Below the pieces are notes generated by a model. It worked only from the letters and a program-made list of their open reading frames with translations, was not told the DNA's origin and did no database searches. Both the position numbers and the translations under genes were made by a program. From contig JBLDXI010000028.1 of NCBI GenBank assembly GCA_047495785.1, positions 1,116,001 through 1,180,000 of the forward strand: a stretch of DNA of 64,000 bases. The letters run 5' to 3'. This DNA is from Lepidodermella squamata (taxonomy: Eukaryota > Gastrotricha). This document shows, piece by piece, positions 12,201 to 23,500 of this stretch (position 1 is its first letter; every line of letters begins with the position of its first letter).

Positions 12201-14287
12201 CCCGTGATGCTCGCTGCGCTCGCGTTTCACGGCGGGGCAAGGTTTTCGCACCTTCGGTGCTCACTGTAAAAATTAAAAAATCCCCCTTAAATAAGCGGCT
12301 TCTTATTATGTTATTATGTTATTATGTAAGCTTCGCCTAGAGTAATATGTCATCTAGAATGCTGAGATTACTTAGCCCTATCAAATTTGCTGGCAAAAAT
12401 ATGATACTAGGGTTGGAAAGCTCTGGAAAGGTCTCGAACCTTAGAACGAACTTCATGAATATAGTTATTTTTATTTCTCTCTCCAAATCTCTCAACCATA
12501 CAACAACTATTAGGCAGTTTGCCGGCGGCGAACTTCGGCACGTCCAGAAGCAGATCGCGGATTAGTGGTCGAATCAGCGTCGTCTGCTTCTACAGTTTCT
12601 TGCCTAAATTCAAATATTTATTGTTCATTGATATCACATGAATAAGGGAGACAAAATAAGTGAAATATATCGATGACGCGGGGTCGCAAGATTATATGCG
12701 CTTGCCGGCGGCAGTGCGCTGTTGACACAAGTGGGCGGGGTGATGCCCCAAAACGCCAAAACGCCTGGTTAGGTCTAGTCGGCGAAGCTTGATGAACCAA
12801 AGCTGGAGCTAGTTTGCCTCGTCTCCCAGCCTTGCCACGCATGACCAATAGGACTGAATGGTACTTCGCTTCGATTCGATTGTGGCCGGGCAAGTGATGA
12901 GCGAGAGCGATTGCATGAGCGCACGGCATTTGCGGCTAAGAATGCAAAGGTGAATTGAATTTCGCCATAGGAAAAATTATCGAAGGAAAGCAACTGGACA
13001 GGCCCATTCAATCGGCCACTTGTTGTATGACCCAACATTCGACCACGGCGGCAATTACCGTATTTTCCGAATTAGTTTACACTGCCTTATAATTTTTTGT
13101 AAGCCATTCAAGTCCTGCCTTAAATTCCGGGTATGCCATTTATTTCGGGTCTGCCCTTATATTTTACAGATTCACAAAAACAACTCATCCCATAGGTTAG
13201 TTAGTCATCAATTTCATCGCCAGAGCAATAATTTTGGCACATACGGTATATGCTGTACGCTAAAAGAAAGTACGTTGAGTTTGGGAGATATTAAACCCGT
13301 TTCTAAGCAAGAAACTAGATGCATATCAAATCTCTTGTCTCCCGGCTTCTGGATAAGCCGTGGCGAAATCACCGCAACCACTCCGTTGTTTTGCTGTGTT
13401 GGCAAGGTTCGACGATGCATCTAAAGGACGTTCCGAGTTAGGGCTGTATGGAGTAGTATGGAGAGCAATCGCGTGCACCAGAGTTGGCTGTAACTGATTT
13501 TGTTGTCTGACACTTAACCCTCTGTAGAAAGACTTAACCCTCTGGTCGGGTAGAAAGCCTGGCTTCGCACTTCATAGGAATGGTTCTCAAAAATTCAATT
13601 ACATGAACAGTAGCATCTATGAGTTTTCGAAAATTCGAAAAATTGAGCTTTCCAGTGAAGTTCAGATCAAAGATTTAGCAAATTCGCCATCATTATGATT
13701 TATATTCTAATTCTGAATTCATATTAAATTTACCGTTATTTGTTTAGATATCCGTGCCTTCGACTCGTGCTGTCGAACTGACTGAGAAATTGCTGAAAAA
13801 CAGCGCCGTAAAATTGGCTGGTCTCGGCGCTCGAGACACCCTGCGCCTCGAAGCTGGCCTCTGCTTGTACGGCAATGACATCGACGAAACAACGACGCCC
13901 ATTGAAGCCGGTCTCACGTGGCTGATCGGCAAACGGCGCCGTCAAGCTGGTGATTTCCCAGGAGCCAGCATCATCCTAGCTCAACTGAAAGACTCGGCTA
14001 AGGTAACGCGGCGTCGCGTTGGCCTGAAAAGCCTGAGCGGGCCGCCGGCTCGGCATGATGCGAAAATCGTGCTGGCTTCGAATTCCAAGGCTGTTGTAGG
14101 CAAGGTTACCTCGGGAACTGTTGCGCCATCTCTGCCGAAATCGACGAATATCGCCATGGGCTATGTCGATTCGAAGGCGATTACGAAAAAGGAGAAGCTG
14201 GCGGTTGAAATTCGTGGCCGGGCTTATGAGGCTGAAATCGTCAAAATGCCATTTGTTCCAACTGGCTACTACACAAATGCGGCATAA
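9248..14287 (+). CDS. AMT: Aminomethyltransferase, glycine cleavage system T-protein, mitochondrial
   Basis: Exons 9248-9434, 11217-11698 and 13748-14287 join in phase to 402 residues; the human protein has 403. The enzyme takes the aminomethyl group from H-protein lipoamide, releases ammonia and makes methylene-tetrahydrofolate in mitochondria. The first 25 residues or so are rich in Arg, Ser and Ala without acids, as expected of a targeting peptide. Family blocks in order are ALYDFHVKNKGKMVPFAGW, SLFDVSHMLQT, GGIVDDLIVT, YVVSNAGC, CRVTRCGYTGEDGVE, SLRLEAG-type DTLRLEAGLCLYGNDI and the terminus KMPFVPTGYY. Introns are unusually large for this window (1.78 and 2.05 kb) and are filled with LINE and hairpin repeats. 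Confidence 0.96.
9800..10183 (-). mobile_element. 5' fragment of a non-LTR retrotransposon ORF with a 2A-like peptide, in AMT intron 1
   Basis: A minus-strand frame of 127 codons contains LLFSGDIESNLGPP near residue 88. This closely matches the 2A ribosome-skipping motif D(V/I)ExNPGP that begins ORFs of several invertebrate non-LTR retrotransposons. Here the essential NPGP reads NLGP, so skipping is probably lost. No endonuclease or RT follows in the intron. It is inferred to be a truncated, decayed copy, antisense to AMT. Confidence 0.6.
11815..12350. repeat. Hairpin-rich repeat block in AMT intron 2
   Basis: Two foldbacks are visible. At 11819-11871 and 11882-11935 the arms (starting AATAAGGCCCTAGGG and ending CCGTGGGCCTTATT) pair around GAGGCGAAGCCGAG. 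At about 12187-12213 and 12227-12253, arms reading CGAAAACCTTGCCCCGTGA and its complement flank a short GC-rich loop. The interval is also full of CTCGCTTCGCTCG-like words. The sequence resembles a non-autonomous transposon; no ORF is present. Confidence 0.6.
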
Positions 14288-15137
14288 ATGACTGATTTTT
14301 TCCATATTTTTGCGAATTTTCTAATAATATCTACTGCTTTGATACAACTGTGGTTTCGGGTTGAATTGTATTATGGTTCATGTATTATTTTTGTTTACAA
14401 ATATGGGTGCTTTTTACGCCAAATACAACTCGTTTTGCTGGATGTGAATCTTTATTCATGAGCGATTCGCATAATATATCATTGCCATTTATTTCATCCC
14501 AATTTCGTGAGCGCTTTCTACGCTTTCATACGTGTAACATTCCCCATGTTATGCTAGATATTTTTTGTAGAATTTTTACATATTACAACAACGCATTCAG
14601 TATTTTTGCCTTCAACGGAATGGGCTTGAACAATGCACTTTTTAATGATTCATCGAAGATTTTATCGAATAAAATTCGGCACTTAGTTCGTGTTTTGATC
14701 GTTTTTAATGCGGAAATTCGAGGTAATTATGTTCATTCACTGCAACCAGTTTGAAACGGGAAAAGCGTCCGATAGAATGCCTGGAGATCATTCAAAATTG
14801 CGGCTTTATTGGATTAATTGTTACCGGCAAATCACTGGTTTCTCTTTCAGTCGGATAAATCGAAGGTGCCATGAGAGGCACGAGGGACGAAAAGTGCGAT
14901 GAATAAAATAACTAAATAAAATGATTTTAAGGAGGGAGGGGAGGTACCCCGAAACGGTAACCATCGGGATCTCCAATAACTTGCTACCTTCGGATTTTGA
15001 CTGTCAAAGCCAGCTTGTTGTAGGGACCTGATAACTAACTGATGCATGTATACACTCAGAATTCAGAAATAAAAAATTCCACCTTAATTTTTTTCCATGC
15101 TTGTTCGATTTTTCGCGAATTTCTTGCATTCAAAAAG
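14288..15137. other. Intergenic, AMT to protein kinase
   Basis: AT-rich, about 850 bases. An open frame at 14380-14754 (124 codons) has no recognisable motif and composition like its surroundings, so I do not call it. No clear promoter is seen. Confidence 0.4.
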
Positions 15138-16551
15138 ATGCGCGGTTTCAGTGGTGTAAAGCTTTTTAAACCGAATTATCAACCATGGCGGTTAGCTCCA
15201 GTTTTACAACGCGAGCGTAATTTTATCTGTGGCCTTCTAAGCAAAACGAAGCCGATCAAACGTCCAGATTCTGTTTTGAACTTGAAATCCCAACACAAAC
15301 AGAACAAACAGACTTTGCGAAGAACTGAATCAGCCCCAGCAATCATCACGCTCGAAAAAAGTCGAACTATCCCCAAACCAGTCGATGGGAATGAGTTAGC
15401 GACTCGGTTCCATGTTGCTGACAACGAATTCAACAACCAAGACTACAAATTGCGGCGAAAAGTTCGTATAGGTCGCTACGACATTCCGGTTTTGAAGCGA
15501 GATGAAATTACAGTTGTCAAGGACCCACTATCAGAAAAGGATGTCGCCAAATGCTTGGGACAGGGCGCAAATGGGCGTTGCTTCCTAGCCGAATTTCGAG
15601 GCCAGCTGGTTGTTGTAAAAGAGTTGCTCGATAAGCTGCGCCCAGATGCTGTGGAAATATACCAGAACGAGATTGAACACATGTGTAGGCTCAACTACAC
15701 CGATGCCACCCCGAAATTCTACGGCGTCATTGAAATGTGTGCCAACATCGACCCGAAACGCAGTGGCCACCTTGTCATTGAATTTATAGGTGATCGCTCG
15801 CTGAAACAGCCGATTACCCTCGAATGGCTCATGTATAAAAACGAAAACTCAGACTTGGTCGATGGTTATGGCTGGTTTCAAATCTGTGCCTCGATTTGCC
15901 GGAAGATGCAGAGACTTCACGACGCGAACTTGATTCATTGCGATCTCAAGCCGAATAACATCGTAATGAAGCCAATTTACTGCCATGGTTCGAAGAATAT
16001 GCATCACTTGGAGCCATTGATCATCGATCTTGGTCTGGCGTTAGATGAGCGTAGGCAGCAGTTCAGCCTTATTGCCATAAGTCACCCGTCCGGTTTTATT
16101 GCCACTCACCCATTCGTCGCGCCTGAGTTGGCTCGAGGTGCAGAGCTATCAGCGCAGACGGATATTTTTTCCGTTGGGGCGATCATCCGCGAAATTGGGG
16201 TTCGGCATAAAATTCCAGTTTTGGCTGAGATCGGCGTTCGGGTGACTCAGCTCGAGCCCGGTGCCAGGACACGCTTGGATAAATTGGCTGCTATCATCGA
16301 GGATCAAATGAAAAACTGGCTGGTTATGCTGGCAAGGGAGAGCTACGGGTAAATTCGTTGATAACTGTATACACTAACTTATACACCGAGTTTACAGGTG
16401 CCTTCTCAGCGATAAAACAATTGTTACCTCGAACCCCAGAATGATCGCCTGGCGAAAATGGAGAGCGTACTGGCAAAGTAAAGCTCGGCAAGCAGCAGCT
16501 AAAAGGAAAGGCACTCAACAACTAGCGAAAACTAATTTTTCAAAAAATTGA
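15138..16551 (+). CDS. Divergent protein kinase with DLG and HCD variants
   Basis: Exons 15138-16348 and 16398-16551 join in phase to 454 residues; an in-frame ATG at 15042 would add 32. The N-terminal 140 residues are basic and unstructured-looking. The kinase domain runs from about residue 140 to 400. It has the glycine loop CLGQGANGRCFLAEF, the ATP-anchoring Lys in QLVVVKEL, a catalytic loop HCDLKPNNIVM (HRD with Arg replaced by Cys) and the metal-binding loop IIDLGLALD (DFG with Phe replaced by Leu). The Lys, both Asp and the loop Asn remain, so activity is plausible. A basic C-terminal tail (WRKWRAYWQSKARQAAAKRK) follows. I cannot place it in a named kinase family; it may be a lineage-specific group. 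Confidence 0.75.
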
Positions 16552-16859
16552 TGACGGTTTAGTGCATAAGTTGTCAATTCATGTTCAATATGGAAATGGA
16601 GTTGATAATTATTTTACAAAATACGTTCAAGTTAAAAGTCCTATGATCTAGTGCCGTTGGAACTTTTAAAAGGTGTTTCGTGGTTATCACCGCTAGATAG
16701 TTAATAAAATAACTGATTGTATGAAATGTTTCTTAATGACTTCATTAATTTCAGTTAATTTTTATTCTTGAAATTCGATTCGCAACAGTATTTATCAGAT
16801 TTCTTTAAGCCATGTTTGGATATACAGCACAGCTTAGAATATGTTGCAGACATTTTCAC

Positions 16860-19150
16860 CGCTGTAACATCGCCCTGCTTGCGCCAATCGAGCGTTGGCG
16901 GTAAAGCTACCCTGCCTATAATAGGAGGCGTATCGCTGGAATTAAACTCATTCCAGTCGCTAGGAATCGCGCCACCGTTGTAGAAAGCGTCAAATTCACT
17001 TTGGCTCATATCCGAAGAGTCATCCAAGCCCATTTTGTACATATGGCATCATCGCGGCTGTTGTGGCTTTCCAACTTGTTATTATTCTGCACGAAAATTT
17101 CGTAACGACGTACTCTTCGTCATAGCTGTCATAAGATTTGGTGTTGTAATCCGCCTTCCATTTCTGCCAAGTTATATCATCGGGCATCGATAGGCTGTAA
17201 TGTACCTTGCCTCCTGTCGGCACTTCGTCGGTGTTCAAATCCGAGAAACAGTTCATACCCTGCGTGCAAGATATTTCTTTTTGACTGTTGTGGTGCTTTA
17301 CCTCGGCTGCTGTTTTTATAGATCAAATGGCAGAATAATTTATCGTTCACGCTGATGTAGGTTTTGTTACATTCCTTCTTCCAGTCTTATTTATTTATTT
17401 ATTTATTTATTTATGAGCATTAATATCCAAGGGATGTAGGACAGCTCAGCTGAAAAAGAAGCATGATTAGTACAATTAGATTCGACGTGAAGAGGTCATT
17501 ATGTAGATATCAACAAAGAAAGTTAGGAAAGTTAGGAAAAAGACAATGACATGCATACCAGTATAAAAATATCGTATTTAGACTCAACAAGGAATTAGAA
17601 ATTAATCATCAGTAACGGTATTTACAATTTCACCGCTTGCCTCGATGACGTCACAACCTTCCTCAGTGTTTGCAGTAGGTTCAGACAGTAAATAATGATA
17701 AGTTAGGTTCCGGCATTGATCCGCGCTGGTAGCTAAGCGAATTTCGTTCGGCAAGCCATTCCAGAACGTGGCGCCACGGTATCGAAGGCATCGCATCGAA
17801 GTATCGGTCTTCACGCGAGGGACAACCAGCAGGTTGTTCGATGCATTTATGTTGACTTGCCTCCTTGTGACCCCAGCGGTTTTCTCTTGCAGTTTGAAGA
17901 ACTCGGCTAAGGCAGCCGGTGCTTCGCCATTGATGCAGCGCCATATCATGGTTGCCAGATGAACTTTCCTTTTACCATCAAGGTCTAGCCATTTTAGCTT
18001 TTTCCTCAGAGATTCGATGTCATCGTTTTCATTCGCATGACAAATTATGCGAATGGCTTTGTCCTGTCGTCGTTGAAGGCGCTCTAAGTTAGTTTTTGCC
18101 GCTTGGGCTAGGACGCTGTCACAGTACATTAGGTGACAGAAGATGACACCATTAGCCATCAATTTGAGGGTTTTTCGATCAAGGAATTTAGCCGCAAATT
18201 ATAGAGCAAAGAGACCACCCCTGGTTTTGTTACCCACATGTTTGAGCTGTTCAGTGTGCAATAGTTTGTTGTCAATAATATAGCCCAGGACTTTGAGCGA
18301 TGTGGTGATTTCAACTCTCGTATTTTCGATTTTGATGGAGATTTCTGGGGGAGGTGCATCGGGATCAGTGGCTATGATTATCATCTGCGACTTTTTTCCA
18401 TTGACTAGTAAGCTATTTGCTGCTAACCAGTCACTCAACCGGTTGATGTCGGATTGAAGGCGATCCTGAAGGCGTTCAACGTTTTTATCTGACAAGTAAA
18501 TAGTGGTGTCATCAGCGAATTGAGCTATTTTCGAATATATTGGAATCGAAGCCATTTCATTTACGTAGATGGTAAATAGCAATGGCCCTAGGACACTGCC
18601 CTGTGGTACGCCGAATTCCACCTTAGCTTTACTTGAGCGACTTTGGTTAATTTCTACATACTGGTAACGATCACTGAGATAGTTTTCGATCAACTGAATA
18701 GCTTCCAGTTCAAATCCTGCACTAGCCAAGGACCTATAGATGCCTTCATGGTGTAGCGAGTCAAAGGCCTTGCTCAAGTCAATAGCTACTGCTGCGACTG
18801 TTTCCCTTTTTTCGTGCGAAATGTGCCAGTCTTCGGTGAGTTTTGCAAGGCAGCTGTCTGTTGAATGGAATTTGCGGAACCCAAACTGTGTAGGCGACAA
18901 GAACCTTGTTTCCGGCTTATTTAAATGCGATTTAATTTGGAACGAAGTCTTGCCATACTTGTTCCTGTATCAGTCCTGTCCGTGTCAGTGCATTCAGCAA
19001 AATGCCAAGGTCACGGGGAATGTATCCGGGCGCTATCTTCTCCCAGCCTTGGGTTTGAGCTTTTCATGAAAAGGCACAAGGTCTGAAGGTGAAACTTACC
19101 TTCTACCGAAGCGATGACAATAATCAGGAACAAAAATGAGGTGCTCATAA
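16860..19150 (-). pseudogene. Cathepsin-type cysteine protease propeptide pseudogene, catalytic domain missing
   Basis: Reading the minus strand, a first exon at about 19150-19101 encodes the signal peptide MSTSFLFLIIVIASVE with a GTAAGT donor. After a LINE insertion comes an I29-inhibitor-like segment near 17390 (DWKKECNKTYISVN, then GMNCFSDLNTDE). A second one follows (WQKWKADYN, MGLDDSSDMSQSEF) and then the mature-enzyme start LPPTLDWRKQGDVTAV. Within the second I29 segment the homologous blocks lie in three frames (DSYDEEYV, RYEIFVQNNNKLESHNS, MGLDDSSDMSQ), so there are two frameshifts. The exons carrying the catalytic Cys, His and Asn are absent; the kinase gene lies where they should be. 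This is a decayed, interrupted relic. Confidence 0.72.
17391..18960 (-). mobile_element. 5'-truncated CR1/L2/Jockey-group LINE, reverse transcriptase and 3' tail
   Basis: The minus strand encodes RT blocks SPTQFGFRKFHSTDSCLAKL, VAIDLSKAFDSLHHEGI, FGVPQGSVLGPLLFTIYVNE and AQFADDTTIYLSD (catalytic FADD), then LNSLLVNGKKSQMI. The C-terminal LINE region continues at 18162-17602 (LERLQRRQDKAIRII, YRGATFWNGLPNEIR). The frame shifts twice between about 18200 and 18160, so the copy is dead. The 3' end carries a (TAAA)n microsatellite tail at 17392-17414 on the plus strand as (ATTT)n, typical of this LINE group. The endonuclease domain is missing. It has inserted into the cathepsin relic in the same orientation. 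Confidence 0.9.
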
Positions 19151-19299
19151 CTTTTGCCTGTTTAAAGCTAAAATCGCTGCTATTTAGTATTCATTTCAAA
19201 GGATACCTGCTTCGAATAGTTTATCACAATTTTTAAGCAAATTTATTCCAAGTCAAGCTTCAACCCAACAGCTATGCGGCTGGCCACAAAAACATGAGT

Positions 19300-19440
19300 A
19301 TGTTATCATACAAGCTCTCGGCGATAGCCGCTCGTGCTGAATTTTATCTGACGAGGCGCCAGCCGAGTCCCAAAAAGACGAGGCGTAGCCGAGTCGGGGC
19401 ACGAGCGGCTATTGCAGAGAGCGAGGATGCATAACAATTC
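19300..19440. repeat. Imperfect hairpin repeat (GAGGCGTAGCCGAGTC family)
   Basis: Arms at about 19314-19337 (CTCTCGGCGATAGCCGCTCG) and 19398-19421 are reverse complements, with pairing continuing outward over TGTTAT/ATAACA. The loop contains two GAGGCG..AGCCGAGTC words also found in the AMT intron hairpin (about 11870) and near 19850. It is probably a non-autonomous transposable element end or a foldback element. Confidence 0.55.
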
Positions 19441-19974
19441 GTATACCACACCAGATGTGGATCGCTTGACGATTTAAAATGTTTGCTGAGTATCAGGTGA
19501 AGTTGCAATATTTACCAACAATTTCGGCAAAATTCTGTTTGCAGGGTAACATCAGTTTGAAAAACAACACCTGATGCTGCTCGCGCATTTCGAAGCTTAT
19601 TTGTTTCTTCATTTCATTTTGCAAAATTTGTTGGTCGATGCAACATCCATTTCCAGGACTAAAAACTAAGCAAAAGGTACTGACCAGGCGTTCCCGGGAT
19701 GAAACAAATAGGCAAGAAGCCTGCATTTAGAGAGCTCCAAGAAAATTGAAAATAATCGTCAATTTGAAAATTCACAGCGAGAATTCACCAAGATTTCGAG
19801 GGTGACTTCAAAATTCCCGATGAATACTAAACAATTATTAACCTCGGCTACGCCTCGGAAAATGGCTCGGTTTCACCTCGCCGAATTCACTGGGCCTTGC
19901 GGCCCATGTTGGTGCAACATCATTTTCTTGTTTTCAGCCTAATTCCCGCTAAATTTGATAAATTTCAAAATCAT

Positions 19975-20095
19975 AAATTTACAACTTATCAGGTTTACGA
20001 CCCCATCTAAATTACTTATCAGGTTTACGACACCGGCGTCTAAATTACTTATCGGTTTTATGGCCCCATCTAAATCACTTATTTATCTGCATCGA
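19975..20095. repeat. Short tandem repeat, about 33-36 bp unit
   Basis: Three to four diverged units built on AAATTACTTATCAGGTTTACGACC follow each other between 19975 and 20095. Units vary by substitutions and small indels. The surrounding 19440-20558 interval shows no gene. Confidence 0.6.
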
Positions 20096-20558
20096 GCTAG
20101 AAATTCAGTGACGATAAATTTTATCCACTTTTACGATCTCTATTTTTAGTAACAATCTGGCGCCTCAGCAAACACAGGTGTCACCAGCCTGTGAAATAAC
20201 AATTTCCTACCATTTTATCATTTTTGGGACGCTAATGCAAAGAGTCAGGCGATCAACAGGTGGTGTAGTATACGTGCTACCCTCTGCAGGACCCAAGGCC
20301 TCGAAATCAGCTAGGGTCTATTCGACCCTCAATAACCGGTTTTTCAAATCGATATAATACAAAGATTTCAATATGCTCCTTGCCAATCTCAAACTCAAAT
20401 TACCAAACGACCGGGCAGCTTTTATTTTTCTAGATTTCATTTTAAATCGAGCTATAAGAACCGAACGAAAGAATTGATCACAAATAAATCCTAGCCATGA
20501 AATCAAAGTTTATAACACTAGTTTGACAGTCCGTTTCCTCGGCCGAGAATCGATCCTC

Positions 20559-23500
20559 TCAATCGCACCATTTGAAATCGAGGGCGAGTTGAATGAACGT
20601 CCAAACATCGGTTTGTTGTTCAATCTGAAAAAAATCGATGAAAATAACAAGGTTCGACTAAAATTATGATAAAATTTACAATTTTGCCAGTCGGACGGCC
20701 AAATCCGTGCCCGACGCGAGATTCAATGCGCATGAGGAAAGGTCCGAAATTCGCTTTTCCGCAGTGTCCCAACTTGTGTTGGATCTCAGCAGTGTACTTC
20801 ATAGAGTGAAGCGGCACAACGCGGTCGTCGTGATCGGCCGTCACGATCAGAAGCGCCGGAAATCGCTCGATATCGCCGTGCTCAGGAACAGTGTGCAGAG
20901 GCGAGTACTTGATGAGCCATTCAAATTCCTCCGGATTATCGGCACAGCCGTAGTCGGTGGTCCAAGCGTGGCCGATGGTGAAGCGGTGGAAGCGCAGCAT
21001 GTCCAACACACCGACTAAATTAGATAAATTTTCAAACATTCAGCGAATTGTTAAATTATAGATGAAATTTTCAATTTCGGATAAATGAAAAGACGTCCTT
21101 TGAAGTCCTATGACAAGTATAGTTCATAGAACATCAGCCAATCAGCCAACACGGTGCGAGTACTGCGATAAGTTATTTGCTACGAAACATGGCTTGAAGA
21201 TTCACCTAGGCAGAGCCCACAAGGGTGCGGCGCAGCTTGATGCAAACACCACAGGTATTCCGGCTATTAAGTCCGGCTAAGATACGGGAATAAAGTTATA
21301 CCGTGACTTGGGTCATCTTTAGTGAGAGATAGCATGATCGAGCCTTATTGGTTGCTTCTACGACCTCTCCGCTTCTATTTCATCAGCGGCGAGTGAAGTC
21401 CCCTGCCACCAGAGCTACTGGCAACGCCACCGAACCCATTCTGAGCCGCGCCTGTTGATCCTATTCAACATATTCAGTCAACCAACCAACAGAGCCTTGG
21501 GACATGCAGCCGTTACACCAGCACGTTCAACAGCCTGGAGCTTTTCCCTTCGTTGAAGAGCCAGTCTAACCTAGACTGGGCATCCTGAAACTGCGGGTCC
21601 AACTGGGTGATATTTCCAGACGTTTGACTGATCATTGACTGATGTGAGTGATCATTTGATTTTAATTTCCGAAACTTTCTTCCAATTTCACCATGTTACT
21701 CTGGCGCTTTGTTTCATTGTTTCACATTTTTGCTATAGAAAGCATCCGCCAGAAGATGGATTTTCGGCGGATCGAACAATGACGAAACACTGAATTGCAA
21801 AACTCTTGGTATTGAATTTTGCTTATTATCCAACAAAACATCTCATCTTTTCATTGGCGTCCGTGTATTTTTCAATTTAAATGTTCAATTCAAATGCAAT
21901 GTAACATCCGAACGGCTTATCGATATCGAAAAAGAGAAAAACATTCATTTCACCTCTCTGAAGTCTTAGGACCAGTCGCTACCATTATTCCAGCGTGCTC
22001 CTTATTCTGGTAATGCTGAAGTCTGACTTTCGAATGCATTTGGATCGACTACAAAGCCATTCGCTTATAACGTTAGAAGAAATACTGGTGCAATCAAAGG
22101 CGAAAGAAATAAAACGGGCTCGAGTCGCCGGGTAACTTCCAGAGACAAAAAGCCCGAACTTCGTGGTGAATTTGGCACTTTGCCCCGACTTCTGCGAGCT
22201 TCTCGGCTCTACCTCGGCAAAGCCTCAACGTGTGGCATCTTAATATAAATATTAAACCTATGTCGGGTAGCTGGCCTATAGCAACGTTTAGCATGATGGC
22301 AAGTGTTAAGTGTTACAGCAAAAACGTTGAAATGAAACTCTACCTTCTGCAACTCCGGCACCGAATAGATCCGGTCGCTGGTTGACGCAAGCCGCGACCA
22401 ACAGACCGCCGTTCGACCCGCCGCTGATTACCAGTCGCTTCTGGCTCGTGTACTTCTCAGCGATGAGATATTCGGCCGCTGACTGGAAGTCGTCGAAGCA
22501 GTTCTGCTTTTTGCCCAACGAGCCAGCCTTGTGCCACGTTTCACCGTACTCGCCACCGCCGCGAATGTTCGCCACGGCGTAGATGCCTTTGAAGTTTGAC
22601 AGAAAAACGAGGCGAGTAACGCTGAACGAGGGCAGAAGTGAGATGTTGAAACCTCCATAGCTACAACAAATGCAACAAATATTTTCATGAAATTCTACTT
22701 AAAAATGAGGTATGCGACGATTTTGAGGTTCATTCAGTGGTCAAAATCCTTGTCAAAATCCACGAACGATAAGAAACAGTTCTTTGCTCCACAAATAAGA
22801 TTCAGGGCCAAACTTTTCATTTCGTCGGTCTTTCTCTACATCGTAATGAGTTCTTTTCCCATGGTCAACTTTACGTTGAAGGGGTGAAAGGGTTAACGAT
22901 CAAATATAATTTCTAGCCTATCTTGAATGCTACGAAATGGGAAGATTAGTAGAAATCAGTGTGCAAACGTACCCGTAGAGCCAAACAGGATTGCTGCCGT
23001 CGAGCACCACGGATTTCGGTAGAATAATGAACATTGGAATAGAGGTGCCATCTTTCGACTTGTAAAACACCTGCTTCACTTCATATTCATCCGAGTTGAA
23101 CCCAGCAAGGGCGATCTGCTTCAGCAACTGCGGCCCCTTCTTGCAATCCGGATCTTCGTTGAAATTCCAATAGAAAATCTTGCCAGGGCTCAGGAATGTC
23201 GAAATTTGAATGAACAGCTCAGTGTCCTTCTTCTTACCAGAAAACCCGACAACTTCACAAATTTCAAGCGGAACTTGAATGTCGAGCCGATTGCCGGTTT
23301 TGAGGTCATGAGCTCGAATAACATCTTTCACATTGTGGATATAGCACGCGAATAGCAAGTCGTTCCTCGTGCAGGAGACCCACTTCAAAACATCAACAGG
23401 GTCTTCTTCAATCAAAGTCTTCCAATTGCTCTGCTCGGGATGCGCAAAATCGATAATAATCACCTTGTAACGCGGCGCATTGAGATTTGTTTTGAAGGTG

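Noticed and set aside
14380-14754. 124-codon open frame between AMT and the kinase
   Set aside because: No motif, signal, splice context or composition change; consistent with a chance frame in AT-rich DNA.
15042-15137. Upstream ATG at 15042 as the kinase start
   Set aside because: It is in frame, but the added 32 residues have no conserved pattern and the local sequence looks like AT-rich leader. ATG 15138 is preferred without proof.
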